DNA of 38,540 nt from NCBI GenBank assembly GCA_964431545.1, contig CAYSLC010000024.1:1-38540 (forward strand), given 5' to 3'. Within the stretch, counting starts at the first letter, position 1; each line of letters starts with the position of its first letter. The DNA is from CAYSLC01 sp964431545. Its GTDB lineage: Bacteria; Desulfobacterota; Desulfobacteria; Desulfobacterales; JAABSP01. The notes under the pieces are model-generated. The model had not been told where the DNA came from, searched no databases, and saw only the letters and a list, made by a program, of their open reading frames with translations. Below, in pieces: positions 15,929 through 25,401 of this stretch. The position numbers and the translations under genes are program-made.

Positions 15929-17616
15929 TACCGCGATTTCACCGAATGTCCGTCTCGGACAAATTGAAATACCTGATCATGGTGGTCTGCGGGGTGACCT
16001 TGATGGGAGCTTCCTTCGGATATATGGTCACCGACTTTCTGGCCCACCGCCGTTCAGCCGTGGACCATCTTAAGGTGGTCGCCCGGTTAATCGGAACCAA
16101 CGTATCGGCGGCCGTCACCTTTCGTGATCCCCTGACCGCGCACAAGATGCTATCCTCCTTGAAAAACGAACCGGATATTCACCATGCGGTGCTCTATGAT
16201 CGCAGCGGAGCCCCGCTTGCCGAATTCCACAAATCGAGTGCAGCGCCGGCTCCGGTGCCGCCTCAAGGACCCTGTTGCCGATCCACAAGGGTCGACGGGG
16301 GGGTGGCGTATCGCTACCAGGGTCGTTCTCTCTACTTCCATTCACCGATCATCCACGATGCCGAACGCATCGGGTGTCTCCATATCCGGACCGGACTGGA
16401 CAGTCTCCATGCGAGATTTCATCACAATATCCGCATCATGTTGACGGTATTGATTGTGTCTCTGGGTGTCGCGTACGGCTTGTCAACGCGATTCCAGACA
16501 TTGATCTCCAGCCCCATCATCAGTTTGTCCGAGATCATGGGACGAATCTCGGTCGAGAATGATTACGGCCTTCGAGCGCCCACGGACCGCGCCGACGAGA
16601 TCGGAAAGCTCATGTCCGGTTTCAATCACATGATCTCCCGGATCGAGGAGCAGAATCGGCGGCTGGCGCGCCATCAGTTGAACCTCGAAGGGCAGGTGCG
16701 CGAACGAACCGCCGCCTTGTCCGTCGCCAACAAAGAACTCCAGCAGGCCTTTGTGGCGGCCACCCAAGCCCGGCAGGAGGCCGAAGAGGCGAGCCGGGCC
16801 AAAAGCGCGGCGCTCCGGGAACTTCAAGAGACCCAATCCCAGCTCGTTCAGGCCGCAAAGCTGGCCTCCATTGGAGAACTGGCCGCCGGAGTGGCCCACG
16901 AACTCAACCAACCCCTCATGGTTATCCGCGGCGGCATTCAGTTGATCCGAAAATCCATTCGAAAGAACCGGATCACGTTGGAGGAGGTGGGCGACCAGAT
17001 GGCGCCACTGGAAAAAAACACCACCCGGATGATGCATATCATCGATCATCTGCGAACGTTCTCCCGCCAATCCACCAAATCCTTTTCCAATGTGGACCTT
17101 GTGGAAATTGTCGAAGAGGCCCTGCTGCTGATCGGCGTCCAGCTTCGAAACCGGAATATCGAAATCCACCGGGACTTCCAACCGGATCTGCCGAAAATCC
17201 AGGGGAATGCGAACCAGTTGGAGCAGGTTTTCTTGAACCTGTTCATGAATGCGCGGGATGCGATCCTGACCAGATCCCAGAACCCGGCGGAATCCCCGAA
17301 TCGCAGGGGCCGTATCAACGTCACCCTTCGCTTGTCGCCGGGCGGCGGGGACCGGTTGGAGGTTCTCTTTGAAGACGATGGGTGCGGCATCCCCGAGGAG
17401 ATCCAGGAGAAGGTTTTCGATCCGTTTTTCACAACCAAGGAGGTCGGCAAAGGGACGGGGCTAGGCCTTTCCATCTCCTACGGCATCATCGAAGACCACG
17501 GCGGCCGAATAGCAGTCGACCGTTCCTCCGGGGACGGCACGGCGTTTCGAATCGTCCTTCCGGTCAATTCCGGCCCGCCCCGCCGCAGACAACGAGGTGC
17601 CCAATGGGGGAGATGA
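15925..17616 (+). CDS. Histidine kinase with CHASE8-like periplasmic sensor
   Basis: A protein of 563 residues from the ATG at 15925 with GGAGGAG just upstream. Transmembrane segment 1 lies at about residues 15-37. The periplasmic region resembles CHASE8 as in YfiN: LIGTNVSAAVTFRDPLTAHK, SLKNEPDIHHAVLYDRSGA and a YFHSPI strand. Transmembrane segment 2 lies at about 168-190, followed by HAMP and a long coiled coil (about 245-310). HisKA has GVAHELNQPL (His325), and HATPase has NARDAI, DDGCGIP and GKGTGLGLS. YfiN has the same N-terminal half but a GGDEF output; here the output is a kinase. No REC domain is fused. It overlaps the next gene by 13 bases. Confidence 0.92.
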   Translation: MIPRFHRMSVSDKLKYLIMVVCGVTLMGASFGYMVTDFLAHRRSAVDHLKVVARLIGTNVSAAVTFRDPLTAHKMLSSLKNEPDIHHAVLYDRSGAPLAEFHKSSAAPAPVPPQGPCCRSTRVDGGVAYRYQGRSLYFHSPIIHDAERIGCLHIRTGLDSLHARFHHNIRIMLTVLIVSLGVAYGLSTRFQTLISSPIISLSEIMGRISVENDYGLRAPTDRADEIGKLMSGFNHMISRIEEQNRRLARHQLNLEGQVRERTAALSVANKELQQAFVAATQARQEAEEASRAKSAALRELQETQSQLVQAAKLASIGELAAGVAHELNQPLMVIRGGIQLIRKSIRKNRITLEEVGDQMAPLEKNTTRMMHIIDHLRTFSRQSTKSFSNVDLVEIVEEALLLIGVQLRNRNIEIHRDFQPDLPKIQGNANQLEQVFLNLFMNARDAILTRSQNPAESPNRRGRINVTLRLSPGGGDRLEVLFEDDGCGIPEEIQEKVFDPFFTTKEVGKGTGLGLSISYGIIEDHGGRIAVDRSSGDGTAFRIVLPVNSGPPRRRQRGAQWGR

Positions 17617-19304
17617 TCCTTGTGGTCGATGACGAGCCTGATGTGGCCCGGCTTATTTCCCTGGCCCTGAAAGATGAAGGCTTCGAAGTACGGAACGCTT
17701 GCGGGGGCCAGGAAGCCCTGGACCTCTTCCGCACGCAGCATGTTGATCTGCTCCTGACCGATATCAAGATGCCGGGAATGGACGGCCTCGAGCTGGCCCG
17801 AACGGTTCTGACCCTCGGCGGCGATACCGAGATCATCTTCCTCACGGGCCACGCCACCGTGGAATATGCGGTGGAGGCGTTGAAAACGCTCGGTGCCAGT
17901 GATTTTCTGACAAAGCCCCTCGATGAGATGGATCACCTCATCCACGCCGTTTCCAAAGCCCTGGAGCGGCGGCGGCTCCGAATCGAAAACCGGCATCTGC
18001 TCGAAGAGTTGAAGGCGTATGGGGAGAACCTCGAAAAGGAGGTCGCGGCGAGGACCGAGGCGCTCCGGCGAGAGGTCCGGGAACACCGGCGAACCGCCGA
18101 GTCCCTGCGCCGGGCCAAGGAGGCCGCGGATGCGGCCAATCGAGCCAAGAGCGAATTTCTCGCCAACATGAGCCACGAAATCCGGACGCCCATGAATGCC
18201 ATTATCGGGTTCGCGGACATGCTCACCACCGCTTCCGTGGACCCATCCACGCGCGAGTACATCGACGCGATCCTATCGAGCGGCAAAACCTTGTTGCGAC
18301 TCATCGACGACATCCTCGACCTGTCCCGGATCGAAGCCGGCAGGATCGAAATCGTGGCGGCGCCGGTGTCGATTCGAGAGGTGATCGAAGAGATCCTTCG
18401 GACCTTCCGGTCAAAGGTCGATGAAAAATCGATCGATCTCTTTGCGCGGGTGGACCCCGATGTCCCGGACATTCTGCATATGGATGAGGTCCGGATCCGT
18501 CAGATATTGCTCAATCTCACCGGAAACGCCGTCAAATTTACCGACTCGGGTTCGGTGGGCATCTATGTGCGAACAATTCCCGAGATCCGGGGAATGAACC
18601 GTGATAAGATCGACATCTGCATTGTGGTCGAAGATACGGGCGTCGGCATTCCTATCGAATCCCAGGCGGTCATCTTCGACGTGTTTCGAAAAGCCGGGAT
18701 GGACCGCCGAAATTACCAGGGGACAGGGCTGGGGTTGAGCATCACGAGACGCCTGGTCGACCTGATGAGCGGCACCATTTCGTTCACCAGCGAGGTTGGA
18801 CGCGGTACGACTTTCGAAATCCGCCTGAACGGGATTTCGATCGGCGAGAGAGAGCATGTCCCGGAAAGGGCCGAGCCGGCGGTCGAAAGGGACCGGCTTC
18901 CTCCGGGAACCCGGATCATGATTGTGGATGATATCGATTTCAACCGAAGGGTACTGACATCATTTTTCAAGGGGCAATCCGGAGAGATCACCGAGGCGGC
19001 GAATGGCTGGGAGGCCCTGCAGCTGGCCCGGAGCCAGAGGCCCGATATCATCCTCATGGACATCCGCATGCCGGTGATGGATGGATATGAGGCGGCAAAA
19101 CGATTGAAGGCCGACGCGGATTTGAAACCGATCCCCTTGTTGGCTGTAACGGCGTCGGCGATGGAGGGGGATTTTGAACGGATCCTCGGCGCCGGTTTCG
19201 ACGCCTATCTTCTCAAGCCGCTCCAGCGCAAAGCGGTGATCGAGAAAGTGGTCGAGCTGTTGAGAAAACCGGGGCCCACCGGTGGTTCCTGGGCCCAATC
19301 GTAG
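17604..19304 (+). CDS. REC-HisKA-HATPase-REC hybrid kinase, cytoplasmic
   Basis: A protein of 566 residues. The ATG at 17604 was chosen because REC begins immediately (MILVVDDEP) and GAGGTG precedes it; the frame is open further upstream inside the previous gene. Domains: REC1 (Asp53), a coiled coil (about 125-175), HisKA with NMSHEIRTPM (His191), HATPase (NAVKFTDSG, DTGVGIP, YQGTGLGLS) and REC2 (Asp486; LLKPL with the conserved Lys). There is no membrane segment. The natural donor for REC1 is the CHASE8 kinase encoded by the overlapping upstream gene, giving a two-step relay. No DNA-binding or enzymatic output is attached. Confidence 0.93.
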   Translation: MGEMILVVDDEPDVARLISLALKDEGFEVRNACGGQEALDLFRTQHVDLLLTDIKMPGMDGLELARTVLTLGGDTEIIFLTGHATVEYAVEALKTLGASDFLTKPLDEMDHLIHAVSKALERRRLRIENRHLLEELKAYGENLEKEVAARTEALRREVREHRRTAESLRRAKEAADAANRAKSEFLANMSHEIRTPMNAIIGFADMLTTASVDPSTREYIDAILSSGKTLLRLIDDILDLSRIEAGRIEIVAAPVSIREVIEEILRTFRSKVDEKSIDLFARVDPDVPDILHMDEVRIRQILLNLTGNAVKFTDSGSVGIYVRTIPEIRGMNRDKIDICIVVEDTGVGIPIESQAVIFDVFRKAGMDRRNYQGTGLGLSITRRLVDLMSGTISFTSEVGRGTTFEIRLNGISIGEREHVPERAEPAVERDRLPPGTRIMIVDDIDFNRRVLTSFFKGQSGEITEAANGWEALQLARSQRPDIILMDIRMPVMDGYEAAKRLKADADLKPIPLLAVTASAMEGDFERILGAGFDAYLLKPLQRKAVIEKVVELLRKPGPTGGSWAQS

Positions 19305-19430
19305 CGTTCCGGAAAACCGAACCGCGTCCAACCCGGCGGAATCACTTTCGGGATTCTCGTCTCCCTCCGGGCATTCAGGAAACCGGCCTGGGACCTGAGT
19401 CTGAAGTCCGATGAAATCCATGGAGGGAGA

Positions 19431-20014
19431 ATGACCGTCAAAAGGGCGTTCCTTGTCATTGCCTGTCTGTACCTTTTATCGACCATCGCCACGGTTCGGG
19501 GAGAACCTTTGGATCATTGCCTGCTGAGAGTAGGCTGGGAAGATTGGAAACCGTACATATACAAGGTAGACGGGAATTTTATGGGACCTGAGTATCAATA
19601 TCTTCAGAGGCTTGCGGCCAGTGTTGGTTGCAGGATCCAATTTGTCGAACAGCCTTGGATTCGTTCGCTTTTGAGCTTGAAAACCCGTAACATCGATCTG
19701 CTGTACGGAGCGAGCCATACGGANNNNNNNNNNNNNNNNNNNNNNNNNNNNNNNNNNNNNNNNNNNNNNNNNNNNNNNNNNNNNNNNNNNNNNNNNNNNN
19801 NNNNNNNNNNNNNNNNNNNNNNNGAATCGACGGATTTGTCGTGGAACGTGTTGTTGCAAGACACATGCATGCCCACAACGATCAGTTACGGATTTCATCG
19901 ATTGAAGAGGCAGGGGGCGAACCGATGCATCTGATGTTTTCCCTGGACGTGCCTCCGGAAATCATCGCCCGTTTCAACGACGGGATTTCCAAGATGAAAG
20001 GAGACTATCGGTAA
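19431..20014 (+). CDS. Family 3 solute-binding protein, interrupted by assembly gap
   Basis: The ATG at 19431 follows GGAGGGAGA. A signal peptide (AFLVIACLYLLSTIATVRG) is followed by binding-protein sequence (VGWEDWKPYIYKVDG, GPEYQYLQRLAASVGCRI, RNIDLLYGAS) up to the run of N. After the gap the sensible frame begins at 19826 (IDGFVVERVVARHMHAHND ... PPEIIARFNDGISKMKGDYR) and ends with TAA at 20012-20014, giving the expected C-terminal helix. The two flanks are out of register with 100 N, so the true gap length is different. About 160 residues are visible where about 240-250 are usual, so roughly 80-90 residues are hidden. Its likely partners are the kinases just upstream. Confidence 0.8.
19724..19823. 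other. Assembly gap (100 N)
   Basis: Exactly 100 N, the conventional length for a gap of unknown size. It lies inside the solute-binding protein gene. Confidence 0.99.
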
Positions 20015-20388
20015 TCGAACGGGGGCGCGCGTCCCAATTTGGAATCGCTCGATCCCATTTCCCTCCCCACGAAGAAACGCCCTTTCCCGCTCCACTGGAA
20101 TTCCACCGGAAGTGTTTTGGAGAACTGGATTTCGACTTTCCAATCCGCCACCCGAAAAACGCCGTTTACCCATCGGCAAACGCCCGCAATCCGTTTGATC
20201 TGTTCCATCTCCCACATAAATGATTCGACTGGCATGAATATTGTATAAGGACGAAGGCAGGTCATCCGATCATAGCCATGGGATGCCCACCGATAGATTG
20301 TCGGCATAATGGCAGGTCGAAAAATTCAAAGGGTCAAGGGAAACGATATTTTCCGCGTTACAGACGGCACCCAAAGGGAGGGAAGAAC
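20015..20388. other. Intergenic region before the tandem binding-protein operon
   Basis: These 374 bases hold a candidate sigma-54 promoter at 20230-20245 and a leader of roughly 130 bases. A 100-codon open frame exists on the minus strand (20005-20307), but it has no ribosome site, shows mixed codon bias and runs antisense to the promoter. I do not call it a gene. Nothing else is evident. Confidence 0.55.
20230..20245 (+). promoter_or_regulatory. Candidate sigma-54 promoter of the tandem binding-protein/kinase operon
   Basis: TGGCATG at 20230-20236, AATA, then TTGTA at 20241-20245. The -24 half differs from consensus at one position, the -12 half has GT in place of GC, and the spacing is correct. 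It lies about 145 bases upstream of the ATG at 20389 on the same strand. Confidence 0.5.
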
Positions 20389-22677
20389 ATGAAGGGGGTT
20401 TGGATCGTGGTCGTGATTTCGATTCTGGCGGTGGCGGCGGGGGCCTGGTGGGTGCTTCAGTCGCCGAAAACCCCGCCTTTCCATGCCCCGACGGCGGAAA
20501 CCCTCGAAGGGGTGGGCCGGGCCGCCGATGAACGGACAGCCGATGTGAGCCGTGACACCATCCGCATCGGCGTCATCGCCGCGCTGACCGGTTTGCCCGC
20601 CGGGATCCAGAGCGCACTGCCCGATGTTGCACGGTTTTTCACGGCCCGTGTCAATTCCGGTGGTGGTCTCCTGGGCCGAACCGTGGATCTTGCGGTCCTC
20701 GACAACGCCAACACGGCTCTCGGCGCCCGGATGGCCGCGGAAGAGGCGGCGAAAGCGGGGGTCGTCGCGGTACTCGGCGGACAGCGCAGCTCCAACGCCA
20801 TGGCCATGGCGAGGGTCCTGCAAGAGGCGGCCATTCCCATGATCGCCGTCGGGGCGAGCAACCCAGACGTGACCCGGATGGGCGACTGGATTTTCCGCAT
20901 CAATTCCACCGATGCCTTCCAGGGGGCCGCCCTGGCCCGTTTCGCCAGGGAAAACCTGAATGGCGCGTCGGCGGCCCTCATGGTCAATGTCGGCAACCGA
21001 TACAGTCCCTACGTTGCCGATGTCTTCGCCGAACAGTTCCGGCAACTGAGTGGAAGCGTCCCGCTGCGGCGGGAATACCTGCCGGATATGGAGAACCTCG
21101 CCGATGCGGCGGCCGCCCTCTTCGCCGCCGATTCGGATGTGGTCTTTCTGCCCGGATATCAGGACGACAGTGCACGGATCCTCAAACTGGCCCGCCGGGC
21201 GGGGGTGCGCTCGATATTTATCGGTGGGGACGGATGGGACAGGAGCATCATGAGAGCCGTGGGCGACGCCGCGGAAGGGAGTTATTTTTCCGCCCACTGG
21301 CACCCGGACGCCGACCTGAAGGGGGGCCTCGCCGAAGCCGTGGCTGCTCTGACCGCTCGGAAAAAGGGAGAGATCGGCGATGTGGAGATGCTGGCCCTGG
21401 ATGCCGTCCATCTGCTGTTCGCCGCCATCCAACGGGCTGGTAAGACCGATCGGCGGGACGTCCGCGACGCGCTGGCCGCCACAGACGGTTTCGTCGGAGC
21501 CTGCGGCGCCTACCGGTTCGACCGGAACGGTGATCCGGAAAAGCCCTTGGCCGTCCTTCGGTTCCAACAGGGGACCGTCAACTACCACACGACCTTGCGG
21601 CCCGAGACCCTCCGGGTCGGCGTCATCTTCGCAAAAACCGGTGACGCCGCGCCCGTGAACCGGATGGGGTTCGAGGCGGCCCGGTTCGCGGGGGACGAAA
21701 TCAACCTGAAGGGCGGGATCCGAGCCCACAGGATCGAACTGATCGAATACGACAACGAGTCCACGGCCCTGGGGGCCAGGCGGGCGGCCGAGGCGGCGGT
21801 TCGCGAAGGAGTTTGCGCTGTGATCGGGGCCTCCTGGAGTTCCCATTCATCGGCCATGGCGCCGATACTGGAGGCCGCCGGCATCCCGATGTTGACCCCC
21901 GCCTCCACCAACCCGTCGATCACCCGAAACCGACCCCACGTTTTCCGAATCTGTTACACCGATGGTCTGCAGGGGGAGGCCATGGCCCGGTTCGCCCTCA
22001 CCGTGATCAACGCAAAGACCGCCGCGGTGATGATCAACGCCAATAACCAGTATTCCGTCGACCTGGCCCGGTTTTTCATGGAAGGTTTCCGGCCGGAAGG
22101 CCGGATCGTGGCCGAAGTGGATTATCTCCAGAGCACCAACGATTTCCGGCCCCACCTGGGCGAGATCCTCCGGGTGTCTCCGGATGTCGTCTTTGTTCCC
22201 GGATATCCGAGGGATTCCGCCTATATCATCCGGCAGGCCCGGTCCATGGGTCTCGAAAGCCTCTTTCTCGGCGGTGACGGCTGGGACGACATCATGTACG
22301 AATATGCCGGTGACGCCGTCAGGGGCAGCTACTTCACCGAACACTGGCACGTGGACCTGCCCGACCCCCGAAGCCGGGACTTCGTGGCCCGCTACGCCGC
22401 GGAGCACAAACATTACCGCACCGGTCTGGTGGCCCTGACCTACGATACGGTCCATCTTCTTGCGGACGCCGTCCGCCGCGCCGGGTCCACGATGCCGGGG
22501 GCGATAAGGGACGCTCTTGCGGACACACGGAACTTTATGGGGGTGACCGGTAGCGTCACCTTCAACGCCGAAGGCGACCCCCGGAAGCCCGTGGTGATCC
22601 TCCGCTTCGATGACGAAGCCGCGGCCTTCGACAGGGTCATGGTGATGGAGGAACCGGCCATCGGAAAATGGAACTGA
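20389..22677 (+). CDS. Membrane-anchored tandem Leu/Ile/Val-type binding protein
   Basis: A protein of 762 residues from the ATG at 20389, behind GGGAGGGAAG. One N-terminal hydrophobic segment (residues 4-23) is followed by two complete periplasmic-binding (LivJ/Peripla_BP_6) modules at about 55-400 and 405-762. Repeat landmarks appear twice: IRIGVIAALTG and LRVGVIFAKTG; NTALGARMAAEEA and STALGARRAAEAA; FIGGDGWD...GSYFSAHWHPD and FLGGDGWD...GSYFTEHWHVD. No permease or ATPase genes are nearby. A hybrid kinase starts 12 bases downstream. The inferred role is periplasmic ligand sensing for that kinase, held at the membrane by an uncleaved anchor. Signal-peptide cleavage cannot be excluded. Confidence 0.92.
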   Translation: MKGVWIVVVISILAVAAGAWWVLQSPKTPPFHAPTAETLEGVGRAADERTADVSRDTIRIGVIAALTGLPAGIQSALPDVARFFTARVNSGGGLLGRTVDLAVLDNANTALGARMAAEEAAKAGVVAVLGGQRSSNAMAMARVLQEAAIPMIAVGASNPDVTRMGDWIFRINSTDAFQGAALARFARENLNGASAALMVNVGNRYSPYVADVFAEQFRQLSGSVPLRREYLPDMENLADAAAALFAADSDVVFLPGYQDDSARILKLARRAGVRSIFIGGDGWDRSIMRAVGDAAEGSYFSAHWHPDADLKGGLAEAVAALTARKKGEIGDVEMLALDAVHLLFAAIQRAGKTDRRDVRDALAATDGFVGACGAYRFDRNGDPEKPLAVLRFQQGTVNYHTTLRPETLRVGVIFAKTGDAAPVNRMGFEAARFAGDEINLKGGIRAHRIELIEYDNESTALGARRAAEAAVREGVCAVIGASWSSHSSAMAPILEAAGIPMLTPASTNPSITRNRPHVFRICYTDGLQGEAMARFALTVINAKTAAVMINANNQYSVDLARFFMEGFRPEGRIVAEVDYLQSTNDFRPHLGEILRVSPDVVFVPGYPRDSAYIIRQARSMGLESLFLGGDGWDDIMYEYAGDAVRGSYFTEHWHVDLPDPRSRDFVARYAAEHKHYRTGLVALTYDTVHLLADAVRRAGSTMPGAIRDALADTRNFMGVTGSVTFNAEGDPRKPVVILRFDDEAAAFDRVMVMEEPAIGKWN

Positions 22678-22689
22678 GAAGAGGGCAAC

Positions 22690-25401
22690 GTGCGCAACTC
22701 CTTGCAAAGCCGGATCATCAAGGCCATTCTCGTCACCTTCGCCGCGGTTGCGTTTTTCTTCGGCATCGTCTTCCTCGCGTTACTCAGCAACCATACGGAC
22801 GCCATGGTGGACAAAAGTCGCATGCTTCTGAAGATCCTCATGGAACGGGAGGAGATGCCCCTGGCCAACGAGATCTTCGAGGAACGTCTCCGGGCCGTTC
22901 AACTGCGGGTCCGGGAGATCCTCGCCCTGGACAACATGTTGTCGGTGACGGTATACGACCGGAAGGGCGAGCCGCTGGCCCATCTGGACCGTTTCGGGGG
23001 TGCGCCATCCGTGTTTCGCTTGACGCCGGATGCGTCCCAAACCCGCCTGATGAATTGGCATGGAATCCGATCGCTGGTTTTCGACACGCCGGTGCTGGCC
23101 ATGGGTGACCCCATCGGCCATGTTCGTATCCATTATTCGCTGGCCGGCAACGAGCGGTACAAGCGGATGTCGCTGCTGGCTTTGGCGATACTGCTCTTCA
23201 CCACCCTCCTGATGATGATCCTCATCCTCAACCGGATGATGATAACCGGTGTTCGTCGACCCATCGAAGGGCTGCGATCGGCCATGAAACGGGTCGAGAC
23301 CGAGGGGCCGGGGATGGTCGTGGCACTCGATCGCGACGATGAAATCGGTGATCTCACCCGAAGCTTCAACACCATGAGCGTCCAGCTGGCCGAACTCCTG
23401 GAACAGAGCCGCGTCGAGGTCATGGAGCGGAAGAAGGCCCAGGAGGAACTGAGGCTTTCCGAGGAGAAATTTTCCAGCGCCTTCCGGGCTTCGCCCGACG
23501 CCATTTCCATCGTGGACCGGGATGATGGAACCGTCATCGAAGTGAACGAGAGTTTCGAGCGGATTACCGGGTGGTCCAGGGACGACGCCGTCGGGCAAGA
23601 CTTGCGTTCATTAGGATTGTGGGAAGACGCGGGGCGGATGGAAACAATCCTAACGGACATTGAAGGCGGTCGGGAAACGACCAATCTCGAATTCACATTC
23701 GTGAAAAAAACCGGGGAACGGCGGGTCGGTCTGATCTCCATGCATCCCGTCTGGCTGGACGGAACCCGGCTCCTGGTCTCCCTGATCCATGACATCACCC
23801 AACGGAAACGATCCGAGGAGGCCCTGCGCCGGTCCCAGGAGATGCTAGATTCCATCATCCGATCCATTCCCGACATCCTCTACCGGCTCGATCCCGACGG
23901 AAAGATCACCTTCATCAACGACGCCGTGGTCCGTTATGGGTACCGTCCGGCCGAGCTGATCGGCACCGACATCATCGACCTGGTCCATCCCGAAGACCGG
24001 GCCGAGGTCGAACGGGCACTGAAAGAGCGGCGAAGCAGTCGTCGAAAGACCCGGGATCTGACCCTGCGGCTCCTGAACAAGGAACACCGCGTGGGGGTAT
24101 TCGCCACCCGAAACGCGAGCATCGTCAAACCCCATATCATGCTGGTGGACGCGGAGGGGCTCTACGAGGGCGATACGCCCTCTCTGGAGACCTTCAGGGG
24201 AACCCAGGGCATCGCCCGTGACATCACCCGGCTCAAGGATTTGGAGGAACGGCTGCGCCAGGCCCAGAAGATGGAGGCCATCGGCACCCTGGCCGGCGGC
24301 ATCGCTCATGATTTCAATAATATTTTGGGGGGCATCATCGGGTACGCCGAGCTGGCCCTCCAGGCAATGCCGCCCGAACCCGGCAGGCTGAAAACCTACA
24401 TGGAACGGATCTTGTGTTCGAGCCAGCGGGCCTCCGATCTGGTCCGGCAGATCCTTCAGTTCGCCAGGCGCGGGGACACGACCTTCGCCCCGGTCTACCT
24501 GGGTCCGGTCTTGAAGGAGACCCTCAAGTTGATGGCCGCCACACTTCCCAAGACCATCGTCATCGACGTGACCCTGCCGAAGGATCCCTGCGCGGTGATG
24601 GGCGACCCCACCCAGATCCATCAAGTCCTCATGAACCTGTGCACCAACGCCTACCACGCCATGCGGGAACTGGGCGGCACCCTTTCCGTCTCCATGGACG
24701 TTTTGCAATTGCCGGGGAAATCGAAAAGAGACACAATGGACATCCGCCCCGGACGGTATGTCCGGATTTCTGTGGCGGACACCGGACCGGGCATCCCCCA
24801 GGAGATCCGGGAGCGAATCTTCGAACCTTATTTCACCACCAAGAAGATGAATGAAGGAACGGGGATGGGGTTGTCGGTGAGTCTCGGCATCGTACAAAGC
24901 CACGGTGGGGTGATCGGGGTGGAAAGTGTTCCCGGCAAAGGGACCGCCTTCACCGTCTTCCTGCCGGTGACGGAGCCGAAGGCGGCGGCGGAGACATCCG
25001 CGGCAATGCAATTGCCCAAGGGCGACGGAGAGCGGTTGCTGCTGGTGGACGACGAGCCGTTTTTCCTCGACGCCATGCGCGAGCAGCTCAATTCCCTCGG
25101 TTACGCCGTGGAGACGCACGACAACGGCCTGAACGCGCTGGCGCGGCTTATGGCCGATCCGACGGGATTCGATATGGTGATCACCGACCAGACGATGCCG
25201 GAAATAACAGGGGTTCAGCTCGCCGGTAGCGTTCGGAAGCTGAGAACCGATCTTCCGATTCTCCTTTGTACCGGCTACAGTGAAACGGTGACCGAAGAGA
25301 CGGCATCACAGTTCGGTATTGCCAAATTCCTCATGAAACCCATCAGCCGTGAGGACCTTGCCTTGGCCGTCCATCACGCTTTGAGATCCGCCGACGGATA
25401 G
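22690..25401 (+). CDS. Hybrid sensor kinase (HAMP, two PAS, HisKA, HATPase, REC)
   Basis: A protein of 903 residues from a GTG at 22690 (GAGGG upstream). Transmembrane segment 1 lies at about 10-33, a periplasmic domain of about 130 residues follows, and transmembrane segment 2 lies at about 158-180. HAMP, PAS1 (about 255-375) and PAS2 (about 385-505) come next. HisKA has GGIAHDFNNI (His540), HATPase has TNAYHAM, DTGPGIP and GTGMGLSVS, and the C-terminal REC has Asp833 with FLMKPIS. It lies directly behind the tandem binding-protein gene and is very likely co-expressed with it, so liganded binding protein may contact its periplasmic domain. It closely resembles the kinase at 34760-37840 in core and REC. 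Confidence 0.93.
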   Translation: MRNSLQSRIIKAILVTFAAVAFFFGIVFLALLSNHTDAMVDKSRMLLKILMEREEMPLANEIFEERLRAVQLRVREILALDNMLSVTVYDRKGEPLAHLDRFGGAPSVFRLTPDASQTRLMNWHGIRSLVFDTPVLAMGDPIGHVRIHYSLAGNERYKRMSLLALAILLFTTLLMMILILNRMMITGVRRPIEGLRSAMKRVETEGPGMVVALDRDDEIGDLTRSFNTMSVQLAELLEQSRVEVMERKKAQEELRLSEEKFSSAFRASPDAISIVDRDDGTVIEVNESFERITGWSRDDAVGQDLRSLGLWEDAGRMETILTDIEGGRETTNLEFTFVKKTGERRVGLISMHPVWLDGTRLLVSLIHDITQRKRSEEALRRSQEMLDSIIRSIPDILYRLDPDGKITFINDAVVRYGYRPAELIGTDIIDLVHPEDRAEVERALKERRSSRRKTRDLTLRLLNKEHRVGVFATRNASIVKPHIMLVDAEGLYEGDTPSLETFRGTQGIARDITRLKDLEERLRQAQKMEAIGTLAGGIAHDFNNILGGIIGYAELALQAMPPEPGRLKTYMERILCSSQRASDLVRQILQFARRGDTTFAPVYLGPVLKETLKLMAATLPKTIVIDVTLPKDPCAVMGDPTQIHQVLMNLCTNAYHAMRELGGTLSVSMDVLQLPGKSKRDTMDIRPGRYVRISVADTGPGIPQEIRERIFEPYFTTKKMNEGTGMGLSVSLGIVQSHGGVIGVESVPGKGTAFTVFLPVTEPKAAAETSAAMQLPKGDGERLLLVDDEPFFLDAMREQLNSLGYAVETHDNGLNALARLMADPTGFDMVITDQTMPEITGVQLAGSVRKLRTDLPILLCTGYSETVTEETASQFGIAKFLMKPISREDLALAVHHALRSADG

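Noticed and set aside
20005..20307. Possible 100-residue minus-strand protein between the two binding-protein genes
   Set aside because: No ribosome site, weak codon bias, antisense to a good sigma-54 motif and leader, and no recognisable domain. Its Trp-rich composition is mildly protein-like, so a homology search would settle it.
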